A DNA stretch of 64,000 bases from Chachezhania sediminis (GCF_009765275.1 NZ_VOPH01000001.1:992001-1056000), one strand, 5' to 3'. Positions 44,593 through 55,191 are shown, counted from the first letter of the stretch. Numbers and translations: made by a program. Notes: generated by a model from the sequence alone, not told the origin.

Positions 44593-45581
44593 GCCTTGCG
44601 AAATACGTCCATGCCATGGGCCGCGGTCCCAGCCGCGCCCGTCACCTGACGCGCGACGAAGCCCGCGATGCCATGACCCAGATCCTGGCCGGCACCGCCG
44701 CCCCCGAAGCGGTGGGCGCCCTTCTGATGCTGATGCGCTACCGCGGCGAGGTTCCGGAGGAGCTGGCGGGCTTTGTCGACGCGCTCCGCGACCGGGCCGC
44801 ACCCTGGACCGGCCTCGCCCCGGCGCTCGACTGGCCCAGCTTCGCCGCCGGGCGCAGCCGCGGCCTGCCCTGGTTCCTGCTGGCCGCGCGCCTGATCGCC
44901 GGTGCCGGTTATCCGGTCCTGCTGCATGGCTGGAACTCGCACCAGGGTGAAGAGGCATCCGTGCGCCTTGCCCTGCCCCATGCCGGCATTCGGCGCGGCG
45001 AGACGATGGCGGCCACCGCCGACATCATGGCCCGCGACGGCATCGCCTATCTGCCGCTGGAGGTCGTCTCGGCAGAGGCACTGCGCGTGCTGAAACTGCG
45101 CGAGATCCTGGGCCTTCGGTCCGCCGTGAACACGTCGCTGCGCCTCTTCAACCCTGCCGGGGCCCCGGCCAGCGTGCAGGGCGTCTTTCACCCACCCTAT
45201 CGCGGGCTTCAGACCGACACCTCGGCCCTGCTGGGCCAGCCCCGTCAGGCGGTGCTGAAGGGCGCCGGCGGCGAATTCGAACGGGCACCTGCCAAGGACA
45301 TCGCCCTGATGGGGATCTTCGGGGCCGACCGGTTCGACACCACACTGCCCCCGCTACTGCCCGAAGCCACCGGCCGCCTGGCCGACGGCCCTGCCTTCGC
45401 TAAGCCCCAAGCGCTGGCCTGGCTTTGGGCCGGGACGGTCACGGACGAATACGCAGAAGCCATCGTGATCGGCACCGCCGCTGCCGCGCTTCATGTGCTG
45501 GGCGCCGCGCCCGACATCGCCACGGCGGACGGCCTGGCCAAACGGCTGTGGACGGAACGGGCACGGGATCGCGCGGCCTGA
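44589..45581 (+). CDS. TrpD2/YbiB-like glycosyltransferase family protein
   Basis: This 330-residue protein resembles the anthranilate phosphoribosyltransferase superfamily. It has an N-terminal helical domain (LTRDEARDAMTQILAG) and LLMLMRYRGEVPEELAGFVDALR. The core has LLAARLIAGAGYPVLLHG and LRSAVNTSLRLFNP. The canonical TrpD PRPP motif is not evident, which fits the YbiB/TrpD2 branch reported to bind nucleic acid rather than act in tryptophan synthesis. The ATG overlaps the nasA stop (ATGA), so it is cotranscribed with nitrate assimilation genes. Its role there is unknown. Confidence 0.82.
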   Translation: MSLAKYVHAMGRGPSRARHLTRDEARDAMTQILAGTAAPEAVGALLMLMRYRGEVPEELAGFVDALRDRAAPWTGLAPALDWPSFAAGRSRGLPWFLLAARLIAGAGYPVLLHGWNSHQGEEASVRLALPHAGIRRGETMAATADIMARDGIAYLPLEVVSAEALRVLKLREILGLRSAVNTSLRLFNPAGAPASVQGVFHPPYRGLQTDTSALLGQPRQAVLKGAGGEFERAPAKDIALMGIFGADRFDTTLPPLLPEATGRLADGPAFAKPQALAWLWAGTVTDEYAEAIVIGTAAAALHVLGAAPDIATADGLAKRLWTERARDRAA

Positions 45582-45606
45582 GGCCCGGACCTTCGACACC
45601 GGCACG

Positions 45607-45640
45607 AAAAAAGGCCGGGCGCGCCCTTGCGCGACCGGCC
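45607..45640 (-). terminator. Terminator of the minus-strand SDR/acyl-CoA dehydrogenase operon
   Basis: GGCCGGGCGCG and CGCGACCGGCC form an 11-bp stem with one mismatch. Read on the minus strand it ends in TTTTTT, about 50 bases beyond the SDR stop. It may also function for the nitrate operon, which ends at 45581. Confidence 0.88.
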
Positions 45641-45690
45641 GGACCTGACGGTCAGAATGATCCGGGCCGATGGGCCCGGCCCCGCGGCGC

Positions 45691-46452
45691 CTACTTCGGC
45701 GCCATCCTGATCGCGCCGTCCAGGCGGATCGTTTCGCCGTTCAGCATCGGGTTCACGACGATGGAATGCGCCAGCATCGCGTATTCCTTGGGATCGCCCA
45801 GACGCGACGGAAACGGCACCTGCTTGCCAAGGGAGTCCTGTGCCTCCTGCGGCAGCGAGGCCAGCAGCGGCGTCAGGAACAGGCCCGGTGCGATGGTCAT
45901 GACACGGATACCCGACCGCGCGAATTCCCGCGCGATGGGCAGGGTCATCCCCACGATACCGCCCTTGGACGCGGCATAGGCCGCCTGGCCGATCTGCCCG
46001 TCGAAGGCCGCGACCGAAGCGGTGTTGATCACCACGCCGCGCTCTTCGCCCAGCGGATCAGCTTCCATCAGCGCAGCCGCCCATTTCGACAGCACGTTGA
46101 ACGTCCCGAACAGGTTCACGTTCACGATGGAAGTGAAATCCTTCAGCGGGATCGCCTTGCCGTCGCGGCCCACGACCTTGGCGGGCGGCCCGATACCGGC
46201 GCAGTTCACAAGGATCCGGGCCTTGCCGTGCAGGCCTTCCGCCTCGGCAATCGCCGCTTCGACCTCGCTTTCGTCGGTGACGTTCACCTTGATGAACTTA
46301 GCCCCGATCTCTGCCGCCTTTTCGGCGCCCAGTTTCTCGTTCAGGTCGAAAATCGTGACTTTCGCCCCGGCCGCTGCCAGCATCTCCGACGTGGCCCCGC
46401 CCAGGCCCGAGGCCCCGCCGGTCACGATCGCTGCCGTTCCCTCGATCTGCAT
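45691..46452 (-). CDS. SDR family 3-hydroxyacyl-CoA dehydrogenase-like protein
   Basis: This 253-residue SDR resembles the HSD17B10/type II 3-hydroxyacyl-CoA dehydrogenase group. It has VTGGASGLGGATSEML, NCAGIGPPAK and INTASVAAFDGQIGQAAYAASKGGI (catalytic Ser, Tyr, Lys), ending GETIRLDGAIRM. The ATG at 46452 has GAAGGAG upstream. It is downstream of an acyl-CoA dehydrogenase on the same strand, suggesting beta-oxidation or branched-chain degradation. Substrate preference is inferred from context. Confidence 0.9.
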   Translation of the reverse strand: MQIEGTAAIVTGGASGLGGATSEMLAAAGAKVTIFDLNEKLGAEKAAEIGAKFIKVNVTDESEVEAAIAEAEGLHGKARILVNCAGIGPPAKVVGRDGKAIPLKDFTSIVNVNLFGTFNVLSKWAAALMEADPLGEERGVVINTASVAAFDGQIGQAAYAASKGGIVGMTLPIAREFARSGIRVMTIAPGLFLTPLLASLPQEAQDSLGKQVPFPSRLGDPKEYAMLAHSIVVNPMLNGETIRLDGAIRMAPK

Positions 46453-46501
46453 GTCCGAAAACTCCTTCTTCCTCTCATGCCGGGTCGCCCCGGCCATCCC
46501 G

Positions 46502-47635
46502 TCAGGCCGCCAGGGCCCGTGCGATCACCAGCCGCTGGATGTCGCTGGTGCCTTCGTAGATCTGGCACACGCGGACGTCGCGATAAATCCGCTCGACCGG
46601 GAAATCCTTGGTATAGCCATAGCCGCCCAGCGTCTGGATGGCATCAGAGCACACCTTCTCGGCCATCTCCGACGCAAAGAGCTTGGCCATCGACGCCTCC
46701 TTCAGCGCCGGCCGGCCCGCATCCCGCAGGGCAGCGGCGTGCAGCACCATCTGCCGCGCGACCTCGACCTTGGTCGCCATGTCAGCCAGCCTGAAGGCTA
46801 CCGCCTGATGGCCCATCAGCTTGGACCCCATGCTTTCACGCTCCTGCGCGTAGGTCACCGCATAATCCAGCGCCGCCTTGGCCATGCCAACGGATTGCGA
46901 CGCGATCCCGATCCGGCCGCCTTCCAGGTTCGACAGCGCGATACGATAACCTTCGCCTTCCTCGCCCAGCATGTTCTCGGCCGGGATCTCGACATTTTCG
47001 AACGCGATCTGGGCCGTGTCCGACAGGCTCTGCCCCAGCTTGTCCTCGATCGAGGCCACGCGGTAGCCCGGCGTGTCGGTCGGCACGACGAAGGCGGAAA
47101 TGCCCTTCTTGCCGGCCTCCGGGTCCGTCACCGCAAAGACGATCGCCACGTCGGCGTTCAGGCCGGACGTGATGAACTGTTTCGTCCCGTTGATCCGCCA
47201 GCCGGCGTTGGTGCGCACCGCCCGCGTCTTCAGCGCCGACGCGTCCGATCCCGCATGGGGCTCGGTCAGGCAGAAGGCGCCCAGCTTTTCGCCCCGGGCC
47301 ATCGGCCGCAGGAACGTGTCCTTCAGGTGGTCCGATCCATAGCGCAGGATCGGCACGCAGCCGACCGAGTTGTGGACCGACATGATGGTGGAAATCGCAC
47401 CGTTCCCGGCCGCGATCTCTTCCAGCGCCAGGGCATAGGCGATGTGGTCGGTCTTGGACCCGTCATAGTCCTCGGGCACCAGCATGCCCATCAGACCCAG
47501 CGCGCCCATCTCGGCGATCTCGTCCGACGGGAACGTCTTGTTGCGGTCCCATTCCGCGGATTTGGGCGCCAGCTTCTCGGTCGCGAAGCGGCGCGCCATG
47601 TCGCGGATCATCTCCTGGTCATCGTTCAGAAGCAT
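46502..47635 (-). CDS. Acyl-CoA dehydrogenase
   Basis: This 377-residue FAD enzyme oxidises acyl-CoA to trans-2-enoyl-CoA. It has [17 protein letters not shown] and [13 protein letters not shown] (FAD/substrate binding), [23 protein letters not shown] and [15 protein letters not shown], in which the Glu is the catalytic base position of many short-chain and isobutyryl-CoA enzymes. The ATG at 47635 follows GGGGGAGAG. It probably forms an operon with the downstream SDR (49-base gap) and is controlled by the divergent TetR gene. Confidence 0.93.
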   Translation of the reverse strand: MLLNDDQEMIRDMARRFATEKLAPKSAEWDRNKTFPSDEIAEMGALGLMGMLVPEDYDGSKTDHIAYALALEEIAAGNGAISTIMSVHNSVGCVPILRYGSDHLKDTFLRPMARGEKLGAFCLTEPHAGSDASALKTRAVRTNAGWRINGTKQFITSGLNADVAIVFAVTDPEAGKKGISAFVVPTDTPGYRVASIEDKLGQSLSDTAQIAFENVEIPAENMLGEEGEGYRIALSNLEGGRIGIASQSVGMAKAALDYAVTYAQERESMGSKLMGHQAVAFRLADMATKVEVARQMVLHAAALRDAGRPALKEASMAKLFASEMAEKVCSDAIQTLGGYGYTKDFPVERIYRDVRVCQIYEGTSDIQRLVIARALAA

Positions 47636-47694
47636 CGTCTCTCCCCCGCTGGCCGCGGCCCCATCCCGGGTCGCCGCGGTGTTTGACGCGACCT

Positions 47695-47747
47695 TACCCG
47701 CGGGTATACTGGCGACGCAACGGTTAAACAAGAAACGTCGTTGCGTC
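47695..47747. promoter_or_regulatory. Operator candidates in the acyl-CoA dehydrogenase/TetR divergent promoter
   Basis: TACCCGCGGGTA (47695-47706) is a perfect 12-base palindrome. GACGCAACG (47714-47722) and CGTTGCGTC (47739-47747) are perfect inverted arms 16 bases apart. The region lies between the divergent starts, a usual site for TetR autoregulation. Confidence 0.6.
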
Positions 47748-47771
47748 GTCAGCTGCTTTTGGAGGCGCACC

Positions 47772-48437
47772 ATGGGGACCGACCCGACTGATACTGCTGC
47801 CCCCCGGGCCACCCCCGATGAAGCGGCCGGGGACCTGTCCCCCTGGAGCACGCGGCCCGACCCAGAGGCCGAGCGGCGGGCCAAGCGGATGGCGGTCCTG
47901 CGCTCCGCTGCGCGGCAGTTCAACGAAAAGGGCTTTCGCGCCACCTCGATGGACGATGTGGCGACCGCGCTTCAGGTGACGAAGCCCACGATCTATCACT
48001 ACTTCGCGTCCAAGGACGAAATCCTGTTCGAATGCGTGCGGCTTGGCCTGTCCCAGATCCGCGAAGGCACGACCGGCGCCGCTGAACGGGGCGGCACCGG
48101 GCTGGAACGGATGCAGGCCATGGTCCATGCCTATGCCCTGTCGATGACCCACGATTTCGGCATCTGCGTCAGCCGCACGGGCGACGCGGAACTGTCGCCG
48201 GAAAGCCGGGCCAAGTTCCGCGCGCTGAAGCGCGAGATCGACGACATCGTGCGCGAGATCATCGAGGCCGGGATCGAAGACGGATCGATGCGATCCGAGG
48301 ATCCGAAGATCGCGACCTTCCTTGTGGCCGGCGCCATCAACTGGATCGCCCGCTGGTACAGGCCCGACGGCGCCCGCACCCGGGAAGAGATCGCTGATTT
48401 CGCCGTCCAGCACCTGACGCGCGCACTGGCCGCCTAG
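47772..48437 (+). CDS. TetR/AcrR family transcriptional regulator
   Basis: This 221-residue repressor has an N-terminal extension of about 35 residues. The HTH domain is [47 protein letters not shown]-like, with key motifs [11 protein letters not shown] and TIYHYFASK. The C-terminal ligand domain has [19 protein letters not shown] precedes the ATG at 47772. It is divergent from the acyl-CoA dehydrogenase gene and likely senses an acyl-CoA, as FadR/PsrA/LiuQ-type TetR regulators do. This is inference. Confidence 0.92.
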   Translation: MGTDPTDTAAPRATPDEAAGDLSPWSTRPDPEAERRAKRMAVLRSAARQFNEKGFRATSMDDVATALQVTKPTIYHYFASKDEILFECVRLGLSQIREGTTGAAERGGTGLERMQAMVHAYALSMTHDFGICVSRTGDAELSPESRAKFRALKREIDDIVREIIEAGIEDGSMRSEDPKIATFLVAGAINWIARWYRPDGARTREEIADFAVQHLTRALAA

Positions 48438-48481
48438 GCGGCCAGCGCAACCGGCGGACACAAAGCGGCTACAGGGGGCGG

Positions 48482-49228
48482 CTACCGGGCCGGCACATCG
48501 TCCATGTTGCGGTAGAACCGGTTCCAGGTCGGAGAGATCAGGATCTCGTTGATGCAGACCCGCGGCGGCATCTCGGCGATGAAACGGACGGTGGCGGCCA
48601 GATCCTCGGATTGCAGCATCTGCGCCTTGTCGTCGTCCGAAGGCTGGACGGGGCGGTTTTCCAGGATCGGCGTCGCCACCTCGCCGGGCATCAGCACCGT
48701 GGCGCGGATACCGTGGCCACCCTCTTCCTCGTTCACCGCCTCGCCCAGCGAGATCACGCCCCGCTTGGTCGCGTTGTAGGCTGCCCCCGACATGCGCGTC
48801 CCATAGCGCCCGGCCCAGGAGCCCGTCAGGATCAGCGTTCCCGCGCCCGCCGCCCGCATGTCCGGCAGGACCGCCTGGACCGCATAGAAGACGCCCGACA
48901 GGTTCACCGCGACGACCTTGTCCCAGTCGGCCAGGTCCAGCGTCGCCAGCGACCGTTTCGGCACGTTCAGCCCGGCATTGGCAAACAGGATGTCGACATT
49001 GCGCGGCGCCCCTTCGGCCACCGCGGTTCGGTCGGCCATGTCCATCGGCAGGACCGTCGCCGTGCCGCCGGCACGCGCCACGTCGGCGGCCACCTCTTCC
49101 AGCGGCCCGGCGCGGCGGCCCGTCAGGATGACGTCCGCCCCGCTTTCGGCCAGCGCGACGGCTGCCGCCGCGCCGATGCCAGTCCCTGCGCCCGTGATCC
49201 AGGCGCGCTTGCCCGACAAAGTTCCCAT
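48482..49228 (-). CDS. SDR family oxidoreductase (serine 3-dehydrogenase-like)
   Basis: This 248-residue SDR has TGAGTGIGAAAAVAL, NAGLNVPK (a variation of NNAG) and LTGSWAGRYGTRMSGAAYNATKRGV, supplying catalytic Ser, Tyr and Lys. The C-terminal INEILISPTWNRFY is reminiscent of the YdfG/L-allo-threonine dehydrogenase group. The ATG at 49228 has CGGAGG upstream. It is separated from the amidohydrolase by 69 bases, in the same direction. Confidence 0.88.
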   Translation of the reverse strand: MGTLSGKRAWITGAGTGIGAAAAVALAESGADVILTGRRAGPLEEVAADVARAGGTATVLPMDMADRTAVAEGAPRNVDILFANAGLNVPKRSLATLDLADWDKVVAVNLSGVFYAVQAVLPDMRAAGAGTLILTGSWAGRYGTRMSGAAYNATKRGVISLGEAVNEEEGGHGIRATVLMPGEVATPILENRPVQPSDDDKAQMLQSEDLAATVRFIAEMPPRVCINEILISPTWNRFYRNMDDVPAR

Positions 49229-49297
49229 CTGTCTTCCCCCCTCCGGTGTTCAGGCGGCAACCTAGTCAACCGGAGGGCGGATGGGCAAGGGCAGCGT

Positions 49298-50953
49298 TCA
49301 GGCCTCAAAGGTGACGCGGCCGCCGCACAATGTGACCGCCGCGCGGGCCGTTCCCAGTTCTTCGGCCGGCAATGCCTCCAGGTCGTGATCCATGACCACG
49401 ATGTCGGCCAGAAGGCCCGGCACGATCCGGCCGAGCCGCCCTTCGTCGAAGCCGGTATAGGCGCCGCCATAGGTGTAGTCGTAAAGCGCCTCGAACAGGG
49501 TCGTGGCATTCGAGGGCAGACCGTCGGCATAGGGCTTGCGGGTGACCGCCGCCTGCACGCCGCGCATCGGGTCGACATCGGCCACCGGCCAGTCCGAGGC
49601 GAAGGCGAACTTTACGCCACGGTCCTTCAGCGCACGCACCGGGAAGGCGTCCTTCAGCCGGTTCGCCCCCACCCGGTCGCACCAGGGCTGCAGCGGGAAG
49701 TCCATCGCCCCCGGCGGGTGCGACGGCTGCATCGAGGCTATGACGCCCAGGTCCCGGATCCGGTCCAGATCGTCCGGATGGACCAGTTCCAGATGTTCGA
49801 TCCGGTGGCGCGAATCGCGCTTGCCATTGGCCTTTTGGGCCGCCTCGTAACCGTCCAGCACCGAACGGATCGCCGCGTCGCCGATGGCATGAACGGAAAT
49901 CTGCAACCCGCGCCTGTCCGCGTCAATGGCGGCGGCGTTGAACCGTTCCTGGCTGTGCAGCGGTTCGCAGTTATGGCCCGGCTGGTCGGCATAGCCGTCC
50001 AGCATGAAGGCCGTGCCGCTGTCGATCACACCGTCCATGAACATCTTCACCCGGCCCGACCGCAGGTAGGGGCCCTTGAAATCGGCATGCATGGCCGATG
50101 CCTCTTCCAGCGTTTCCAGGGGCTTCGACGGCGTCAGGTGGAACGGCACTTCGGTCCGGCACAGCAGATCGCCGCGGCCTTCGATCTCGGACAGCAGGTC
50201 CAGCTGATAGCGGTTGCCGTCCATGTTGTGGACAGACGTGAACCCGAAGGAGGCACAGTACTTCTGCCCGTCGGTCAGGATGTCGATGTCTTCCTCGCGC
50301 TGCGCCGGCGTCACGGATTCGGGTTCCAGCCCGTCCATGCCCAGCCCTTCGCGGCCGCCAAAATTGCGCAGGGCCGCCACCGGCGCATAGGCATCGTGTT
50401 CCCGCAGTTCCCCCGCGGCAGTGCCGTCGTCGGCCATCACCACCTCGGTCCCGATGGCGGTCTTGCGCCCGTTCAGGATGCCGCCCTTTTCCAGCGCGAT
50501 GGTATTGGCCCATGCGGTATGGTGGTCGTCGGACATCAGCAGCACGGGACGGTCCGGCAGCGCCTCGTCCAGCATCTGGCGCGTGGTCCGGACGTTCTCG
50601 CCGAAAAGATTGTAGCTCGCCCCCTTGCAGAACAGCAGCGTGTCGTCCGGCCGCTGGGCCGCATAGGCTTGCAGCGCGTCGCGCAGCGCAGGCAGGCCCT
50701 GGACCCCGCCAAGCTGCAGCAGGCGCCGCCCCATTGCGCCCATGAACAGGTGCAGGTGCGCCTCGACGAAGCCCGGCATGACCGTGCAGCCCTGCGCGTC
50801 GATCTTGCGGGTAGCCGGCCCCGCGAGATCCAGAATCTCGGCATTCGTGCCGACGGCAGCGATCGTTTCCCCCGTAATTGCAAGGGCCTGGGCGGTCGGA
50901 CGCGCAGGATCCATCGTCAGGATCTTGGCGTTCAGGATAACGGTTTCAGCCAT
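49298..50953 (-). CDS. Amidohydrolase family protein (YtcJ-like)
   Basis: This 551-residue metal-dependent hydrolase has MPGFVEAHLHLF near the N-terminus (metal-binding HxH), ISVHAIGDAAIRSVLD and FASDWPVADVDPM with the conserved aspartate. The family (amidohydrolase_3) hydrolyses exocyclic amide or imide bonds, often with unknown substrates. The ATG at 50953 follows GAAGGAG. It is divergent from the polyamine transporter operon across a 241-base spacer. Together with the amidase downstream this suggests uptake and hydrolysis of an amide-linked amine compound, which is speculative. Confidence 0.88.
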   Translation of the reverse strand: MAETVILNAKILTMDPARPTAQALAITGETIAAVGTNAEILDLAGPATRKIDAQGCTVMPGFVEAHLHLFMGAMGRRLLQLGGVQGLPALRDALQAYAAQRPDDTLLFCKGASYNLFGENVRTTRQMLDEALPDRPVLLMSDDHHTAWANTIALEKGGILNGRKTAIGTEVVMADDGTAAGELREHDAYAPVAALRNFGGREGLGMDGLEPESVTPAQREEDIDILTDGQKYCASFGFTSVHNMDGNRYQLDLLSEIEGRGDLLCRTEVPFHLTPSKPLETLEEASAMHADFKGPYLRSGRVKMFMDGVIDSGTAFMLDGYADQPGHNCEPLHSQERFNAAAIDADRRGLQISVHAIGDAAIRSVLDGYEAAQKANGKRDSRHRIEHLELVHPDDLDRIRDLGVIASMQPSHPPGAMDFPLQPWCDRVGANRLKDAFPVRALKDRGVKFAFASDWPVADVDPMRGVQAAVTRKPYADGLPSNATTLFEALYDYTYGGAYTGFDEGRLGRIVPGLLADIVVMDHDLEALPAEELGTARAAVTLCGGRVTFEA

Positions 50954-51194
50954 GGCAGCACTCCTTCGCAATGCCAGAATGTGACTCACGTAACAATTGA
51001 TCACGCAATGTGAAACATGGCGGCACCTTCCGTGAGCGCGCCGCAAGGGAAATTGCCAAAAAAATGATCAAATTCCAATATGCCCATGGTGCCGCGGTTG
51101 CCTGCGGCGAGAAACATCCGTTACGCTCAACGAAACGTCAGCGGCTGCACAAGCGATAAGCAGATGCAGCAGTATCAGGGGGTAGAAGGCGATC

Positions 51195-52325
51195 ATGGAA
51201 GCACAAGCGCAGGTGCCCGTCTCGGACGCGGATCCCACGCCACCGGCGGATACATCGGATCCAGCGGCGGAAATTGCCATCGACGCTCGCCGAATCTCCA
51301 AGGTCTACCGGGGCGAGGACGAGGTCCGGGCGCTTGACAACGTGTCGGTGACCATCGCCAGAAACGAGTTCTTCACGCTTCTCGGCCCGTCGGGCTGCGG
51401 CAAGACCACCCTGCTGCGGGTGATCGCCGGGTTCGAGCCGCCGACCGCCGGCACGCTGTGGCTGAACGGCAAGGACATCACCCGCCTGCCCCCGAACCGG
51501 CGCCCTGTGAACACGGTGTTCCAGTCCTATGCCCTGTTCCCCCACATGAGCGTGGCCAACAATATCCGCTTCGGCCTGGAGATGCTGGGCAAGCCCAAGA
51601 AGCAGATCGACGAGATCGTCGACGAGATGCTGAACCTGGTGCAGATGCAGGCGATGAAGTCGCGCCGCACCTCGGAAATTTCCGGCGGTCAGCAGCAGCG
51701 GGTGGCCCTGGCGCGGGCACTGGCGCCCGAGCCCGAGGTCCTGCTGCTGGACGAACCGCTGTCGGCGCTGGACCTGAAGCTTCGCAAGGAAATGCAGATC
51801 GAGCTGAAGCGGCTTCAGCATGAAACCGGCATCACCTTCGTCTTCGTCACCCACGACCAGGAAGAAGCGCTGACCATGTCGGACCGTATCGCGGTGATGA
51901 GCGCGGGCAGGATCCTTCAGATCGGGTCGCCGCAGGAAATCTATCAGCGGCCGGCGGAACGGTTCGTGGCCAACTTCATCGGAGAATCGAACTTTCTGGA
52001 TGCGACGCTGTCGGGCAATGCCGTCACCTTCAGGACCGGCGGCACCTACGAAGTCGAGCGTCCCGCAGACGTCGAGGACGGCGCCGTCAGCGTGCTTCTA
52101 CGCCCCGAACACGCGATATTGTCGTCCGATCCGTCGGCCCTGCCCGCGACGGTCGAAACGGTGGTCTATTCCGGCGAGGCGACCAGCATCCATACCCGGC
52201 TGGACTCGGGCGAGGCGCTGAAGGTCCGCGTCCCCAATGCACCCCACTCCGGCGGCCTGCCCGAACAGGGCGCCCCGGTCCGGATCGGTTTCGCGCCGGG
52301 CGCGCTGACCGTGCTGAAGGACTGA
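51195..52325 (+). CDS. potA: Polyamine ABC transporter ATPase (PotA-like)
   Basis: This 376-residue ATPase has Walker [10 protein letters not shown], the Q-loop [11 protein letters not shown], signature [14 protein letters not shown] and Walker [13 protein letters not shown]. The C-terminal TOBE_2 domain (residues about 290-370) ends FAPGALTVL. It energises spermidine/putrescine import. AGAAGGCG precedes the ATG. It is the first gene of potA-potB-potC-potD. Confidence 0.94.
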   Translation: MEAQAQVPVSDADPTPPADTSDPAAEIAIDARRISKVYRGEDEVRALDNVSVTIARNEFFTLLGPSGCGKTTLLRVIAGFEPPTAGTLWLNGKDITRLPPNRRPVNTVFQSYALFPHMSVANNIRFGLEMLGKPKKQIDEIVDEMLNLVQMQAMKSRRTSEISGGQQQRVALARALAPEPEVLLLDEPLSALDLKLRKEMQIELKRLQHETGITFVFVTHDQEEALTMSDRIAVMSAGRILQIGSPQEIYQRPAERFVANFIGESNFLDATLSGNAVTFRTGGTYEVERPADVEDGAVSVLLRPEHAILSSDPSALPATVETVVYSGEATSIHTRLDSGEALKVRVPNAPHSGGLPEQGAPVRIGFAPGALTVLKD

Positions 52326-52329
52326 AGCC

Positions 52330-53295
52330 TTGGCCACAGCAACACCCGGACCCCGCCACCTGACACCGATGGACCTGCCCGAAGATGCCGGGCAGCTGGA
52401 AGCCGAAGCCGTCCGCCGCGATACTCGCGACCGTTGGCTGATGTCGGTGCCCGCGCTTATGATCATCTTCCTGGCCGCGGCCGGGCCGCTTCTGGTGATG
52501 GTGATCTATTCCTTCCTGACACCCGGCGACTATTCCGGCGTGAAATGGGAATTCTCGACCAATGCCTGGTCCTCGATCCTGGTGCAGCGGGACATCTTCG
52601 ACGACACGCTGCAATGGGCCGATGCCCACCTGACAATTTTCTGGCGCAGCGTGTCGCTGTCGATAATCACGACCGTGCTGACGCTGGCCTTCGGCCTGCC
52701 CACGGCCTGGTTCATCTCGACCCGCCCCCCGGGAAAGCGCGAATTCTGGCTGTTCCTGATGACGGTGCCGTCCTGGACAAACCTTCTGGTCCGGACAATC
52801 GCCATCCAGGAACTGATCCGCGCCGAAGGCGTGATCAACAACGTCCTGATCTTCGTCGGCATCATCGACGAACCGATGCAGATGATGTTCACCAACTTCG
52901 CCATCGGCTTCGGCATGACCTATGTCTACCTGCCGCTGATGGTGCTGCCGATCTATGCCGCGGTCGAAAAGCTGGACGTGCGCCTGCTGGAGGCCTGCTA
53001 TGACCTCTATGCCTCGCGCTGGCACGCCTTCACCCGGGTGATCCTGCCGCTGATCAAACCCGGCATCATTGCCGGTTCGATCCTGGTCTTCGTCCCCTGC
53101 CTGGGCGCCTATGTCGTGCCGCGAGTGCTGGGCGGCGGCAAGAACCTGATGTTCGGCAACCTGATCGAGCTGCAGTTCGGCGCCGGCCGCAACTGGCCCC
53201 TGGGCGCGGCCCTGTCGTTCCTGCTGATGGTGATCGTGATGATCGCCCTGATCTACTATATCCGCATCACGTCGCAGGAGAGAAAAGATGGCTGA
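52330..53295 (+). CDS. potB: Polyamine ABC transporter permease (PotB-like)
   Basis: This 321-residue permease has a long N-terminal cytoplasmic segment, six helices and the EAA-like [25 protein letters not shown]. The frame starts at TTG 52330, four bases after the potA stop, and an ATG at 52369 is an alternative. It ends 8 bases inside the next gene. Confidence 0.92.
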   Translation: MATATPGPRHLTPMDLPEDAGQLEAEAVRRDTRDRWLMSVPALMIIFLAAAGPLLVMVIYSFLTPGDYSGVKWEFSTNAWSSILVQRDIFDDTLQWADAHLTIFWRSVSLSIITTVLTLAFGLPTAWFISTRPPGKREFWLFLMTVPSWTNLLVRTIAIQELIRAEGVINNVLIFVGIIDEPMQMMFTNFAIGFGMTYVYLPLMVLPIYAAVEKLDVRLLEACYDLYASRWHAFTRVILPLIKPGIIAGSILVFVPCLGAYVVPRVLGGGKNLMFGNLIELQFGAGRNWPLGAALSFLLMVIVMIALIYYIRITSQERKDG

Positions 53296-54094
53296 ACGCT
53301 CTGCCTTCTCGGTCCGGACGATCCCCGGCTTTTCCGCCATCGCGATCTTCTGCTTCGTGGCGATCTATGCCCCGATCCTGATCCTGGTGACCTTCTCGTT
53401 CAACGCCGGCACCTCGCTGGCGGTCTGGGAAGGGTTTTCCTTCAAATGGTACGTGGCCGCGGCCCATAACGAACAGGTCCAGTCGGCCGCGCTCCGGTCG
53501 CTAATGCTGGCTTTCGTCGCGGCCGCAATCTCCACCGTGGCGGCCACCATGGCGGCGCTGGCAACAACACGGACGCGGCACTTTCCCGGGCGGACGATGA
53601 TCTATGCGATGATCAACCAGCCGCTGATGATCCCGGAAATCGTGACCGCCGTTGCGCTGCTGATCGTCTTCGCCTGGGTGAAGGTCGTGACCAACCACAC
53701 CTCGATGATCTACCTGATCGCGGCGCACACGGCCTTCTGCATCCCCTTCGCCTACCTGCCGATCCGCGCCCGGCTGGAAACGATGGACGACAGCCTGGAA
53801 AAGGCCGCAGCCGATCTTTACGCGTCTCGCTGGCACGTCTTTTCACGGGTCACCCTGCCCCTGATGATGCCCGGCATCATCGCGGGCCTGATGCTGGCCT
53901 TCGTCATCTCGATGGATGACGTGGTGATCACAGAATTCGTGAAATCCGCGGGCCAGGACACGTTGCCCACCTACATGCTGGGCCAGCTGCGCCGGGTCGT
54001 GACGCCCGAGGTCAACGCGATCTCGACTGTCGTGGTCTTCGCCGGCGCGGTGCTGGTCTCCATCTTCTTCTGGGTCAGCAGCAACCGCCGCTGA
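53288..54094 (+). CDS. potC: Polyamine ABC transporter permease (PotC-like)
   Basis: This 268-residue permease has six transmembrane helices. The EAA motif is [26 protein letters not shown], followed by [23 protein letters not shown], typical of PotC. The ATG lies within the end of potB, with AGGAGAG just upstream. Confidence 0.94.
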   Translation: MAERSAFSVRTIPGFSAIAIFCFVAIYAPILILVTFSFNAGTSLAVWEGFSFKWYVAAAHNEQVQSAALRSLMLAFVAAAISTVAATMAALATTRTRHFPGRTMIYAMINQPLMIPEIVTAVALLIVFAWVKVVTNHTSMIYLIAAHTAFCIPFAYLPIRARLETMDDSLEKAAADLYASRWHVFSRVTLPLMMPGIIAGLMLAFVISMDDVVITEFVKSAGQDTLPTYMLGQLRRVVTPEVNAISTVVVFAGAVLVSIFFWVSSNRR

Positions 54095-54168
54095 CGGCGC
54101 CTTTCCACCCGAACCCGGTCACCGAGAAGCCGGATAACAACCTAGACCAACACGAACGGAGAGTACTG

Positions 54169-55191
54169 ATGAAAACCTTGTTTGCCGCTGCGTCGGCCCT
54201 GGCCCTGATGGCCGGTGCCGCCTCTGCCAAGGAACTGCAGATCTACAACTGGGGCAACTACACCAACCCCAAGCTGATCGAGAAATTCGAGAAGGAGACG
54301 GGCATCAAAGTGACCGTCACCGACTATGACAGCAACGATACCGCTCTGGCCAAGGTGAAGGCCGGCGGCCACGGCTACGACATCGTCGTGCCGTCGAATT
54401 CCTGGGTGCCGATCTTCATCCAGGAAGGGCTGCTGATGGAAAGCCGCCCCGACCAGATGGAAAACTTCAAGAACATGGACCCGACCTGGGTCGATGTCGA
54501 CTGGGATCCGGGCCGCCACTATACCGTGCCGTGGCAGTGGGGCACCACGGGCGTCTCGGTGAACACCAAGTACTACGATGGCGACATCGACACGTCGGCC
54601 ATCTTCCTGGACCCGCCGGAAGAGCTGAAGGGCAAGATCAACGTCGTGCCGGAAATGGGCGACGTGATGACCCTGGCCATCCTGTATTACGGCGGCGAGC
54701 CCTGCACCAACGACAAGGAACTTCTGAAGAAGGTCCGCGACGGTCTGGTCGAAGCCAAGAAGAGCTGGCTGGGCATGGACTACGGCAACATCGAGAAGTT
54801 CATCAAGGAAGACCTGTGGGCCGGCACGAACTGGAACGGGTCGAGCTTCCGTGTCCGCCTGGAGAACCCGGCCGTCCACTACGGCTATCCGAAGGAAGGC
54901 TATGTTGTCTGGATGGACTCGGTCGCCGTCCTGAAGGACGCCAAGAACCCGGAAGAGGCGAAGGCCTTCCAGAACTTCATCATGGATCCGGAAAACGCCG
55001 CGCTGATTTCAGACTTCGCCCGCTATGCCAATGGCATCATGGGTTCGGAAGAGTTCATGCCCGCGGACATGAAGACCGCGCGCGAGATCATCGTGCCGGA
55101 AGAGCTGAAGAAGGCCGGCCACTTCACGCCGACCTGCTCGCCGGACGTCCAGAAGCTGTATACCCGCATCTGGACCGATCTCCAGAAGTGA
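54169..55191 (+). CDS. potD: Polyamine-binding periplasmic protein (PotD/PotF-like)
   Basis: This 340-residue binding protein has a signal ending GAASA (about residue 20) and the family opening [21 protein letters not shown]. The ligand pocket residues fall in [13 protein letters not shown] and the aspartate/tryptophan-rich [21 protein letters not shown]. It delivers spermidine or putrescine to PotABC. AACGGAGAG precedes the ATG. Placing the binding protein last is common in alphaproteobacterial polyamine operons. Confidence 0.93.
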   Translation: MKTLFAAASALALMAGAASAKELQIYNWGNYTNPKLIEKFEKETGIKVTVTDYDSNDTALAKVKAGGHGYDIVVPSNSWVPIFIQEGLLMESRPDQMENFKNMDPTWVDVDWDPGRHYTVPWQWGTTGVSVNTKYYDGDIDTSAIFLDPPEELKGKINVVPEMGDVMTLAILYYGGEPCTNDKELLKKVRDGLVEAKKSWLGMDYGNIEKFIKEDLWAGTNWNGSSFRVRLENPAVHYGYPKEGYVVWMDSVAVLKDAKNPEEAKAFQNFIMDPENAALISDFARYANGIMGSEEFMPADMKTAREIIVPEELKKAGHFTPTCSPDVQKLYTRIWTDLQK

